Origin: Streptomyces sp. ATexAB-D23
Lineage (GTDB): Bacteria; Actinomycetota; Actinomycetes; Streptomycetales; Streptomycetaceae
Reading direction: 5' to 3'
Assembly (NCBI RefSeq): GCF_000373645.1
Contig: NZ_KB892002.1
Span: 248,001-312,000 of the forward strand
Length of the DNA stretch: 64,000 nt
A model generated the notes under the pieces. It was not told the origin of the DNA, did no database searches, and was given only the letters and a program-made list of their open reading frames with translations. Position 1 is the first letter of the stretch. Every line of letters starts with the position of its first letter. Shown here in pieces: positions 63,726 through 64,000 of this stretch. The position numbers and the translations under genes are program-made.

Positions 63726-64000
63726 TCAGTCCCAGGCCGCGCCGCCCCGGTCCTCGGCGACGACCATGATGCGCCGCAGCATGTCGTTGAGCAGGGCCCG
63801 TTCGTCCTTGTCGAGGACGCCGAGCAGCCGGTCCTCCTCGTTCCCGAGGAACTTCATCGCGCCGATCCACGTCGAGCGGCCCTCGTCGGTCAGCTCCACG
63901 TCGACGCGCCGCCGGTCCGTGGTGGACGGCGTCCGGCGGACGAAGCCGCGGCGCTCCAGCGCGTCCAGCCGGCCGGTGACGGAGGCGGGGGCGAGGTCGA
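63726..64000 (-). CDS. MarR-family regulator, 3' part only
   Basis: The last 91 residues of a MarR protein, cut by the window edge. The wing (ALERRGFVRRTPSTTDRRR) and C-terminal dimer helix (KDERALLNDMLRRIMVVAED) are clear. The N-terminus is off the right edge. Confidence 0.85.
   Translation of the reverse strand, partial: DLAPASVTGRLDALERRGFVRRTPSTTDRRRVDVELTDEGRSTWIGAMKFLGNEEDRLLGVLDKDERALLNDMLRRIMVVAEDRGGAAWD

Overview
The window is high-GC actinobacterial DNA whose third codon positions are almost always G or C. It has many GTGA/ATGA gene overlaps and the block afsQ1-afsQ2 ... add ... deoA ... nucleoside ABC transporter ... Kdn/sialic-type wall glycopolymer genes ... GH20 hexosaminidase ... 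sdhCDAB. From memory this order matches the afsQ-to-sdh interval of Streptomyces coelicolor, so a Streptomyces chromosome is the natural reading. No rRNA or tRNA gene and no intact insertion sequence was seen.

Layout. 1-3000: the AfsQ1/AfsQ2 two-component system with a downstream lipoprotein, preceded by a box matching the AfsQ1 target GTnAC-N6-GTnAC. 3000-6630: VanZ, PspC and small secreted proteins, adenosine deaminase, and an alpha/beta-hydrolase-like protein that has lost its nucleophile serine. 6630-16230: an accessory island with a palindromic element, a one-spacer CRISPR, a 1244-residue STAND-type NTPase, a small membrane protein, a second damaged CRISPR pair, and a five-gene type I-E Cascade operon (cse1-cse2-cas7-cas5-cas6e). 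No cas3, cas1 or cas2 is present in the window. 16570-22080: regulator/efflux pairs, a broken L,D-transpeptidase and an ECF sigma factor. 22100-29650: nucleoside catabolism and uptake (deoA, cdd, ABC permeases and ATPase, BmpA lipoprotein). 29700-33110: M20 and M48 peptidase-family proteins and a membrane protein. 33200-47420: a glycopolymer cluster with a Kdn/sialate synthase, a CMP-ulosonate synthetase fused to a HAD phosphatase, and several glycosyltransferases including a GT29 sialyltransferase-like enzyme. 47440-55900: a TetR/monooxygenase pair, LysE exporter, L,D-transpeptidase lipoprotein, and an ECF sigma factor with a coupled membrane protein. 56000-64000: hexosaminidase, OHCU decarboxylase-like protein, the succinate dehydrogenase operon, two uncharacterised genes and the 3' part of a MarR regulator.

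How the parts work together. Four nucleoside transcription units (add, deoA, the ABC transporter-cdd operon, and bmpA) share a palindrome close to CTACGCGCGTAG upstream of the start, which suggests one regulon for nucleoside salvage and import. The Cascade operon and the STAND NTPase flank a small membrane gene and sit among CRISPR remnants. With no Cas3 nuclease, the best hypothesis is RNA-guided recognition coupled to an NTPase-driven response such as abortive infection, rather than target DNA degradation. From memory, CRISPR surveys have listed a Cas3-less I-E variant with a STAND NTPase in Streptomyces, so this may be an instance of a predicted but little-studied system.
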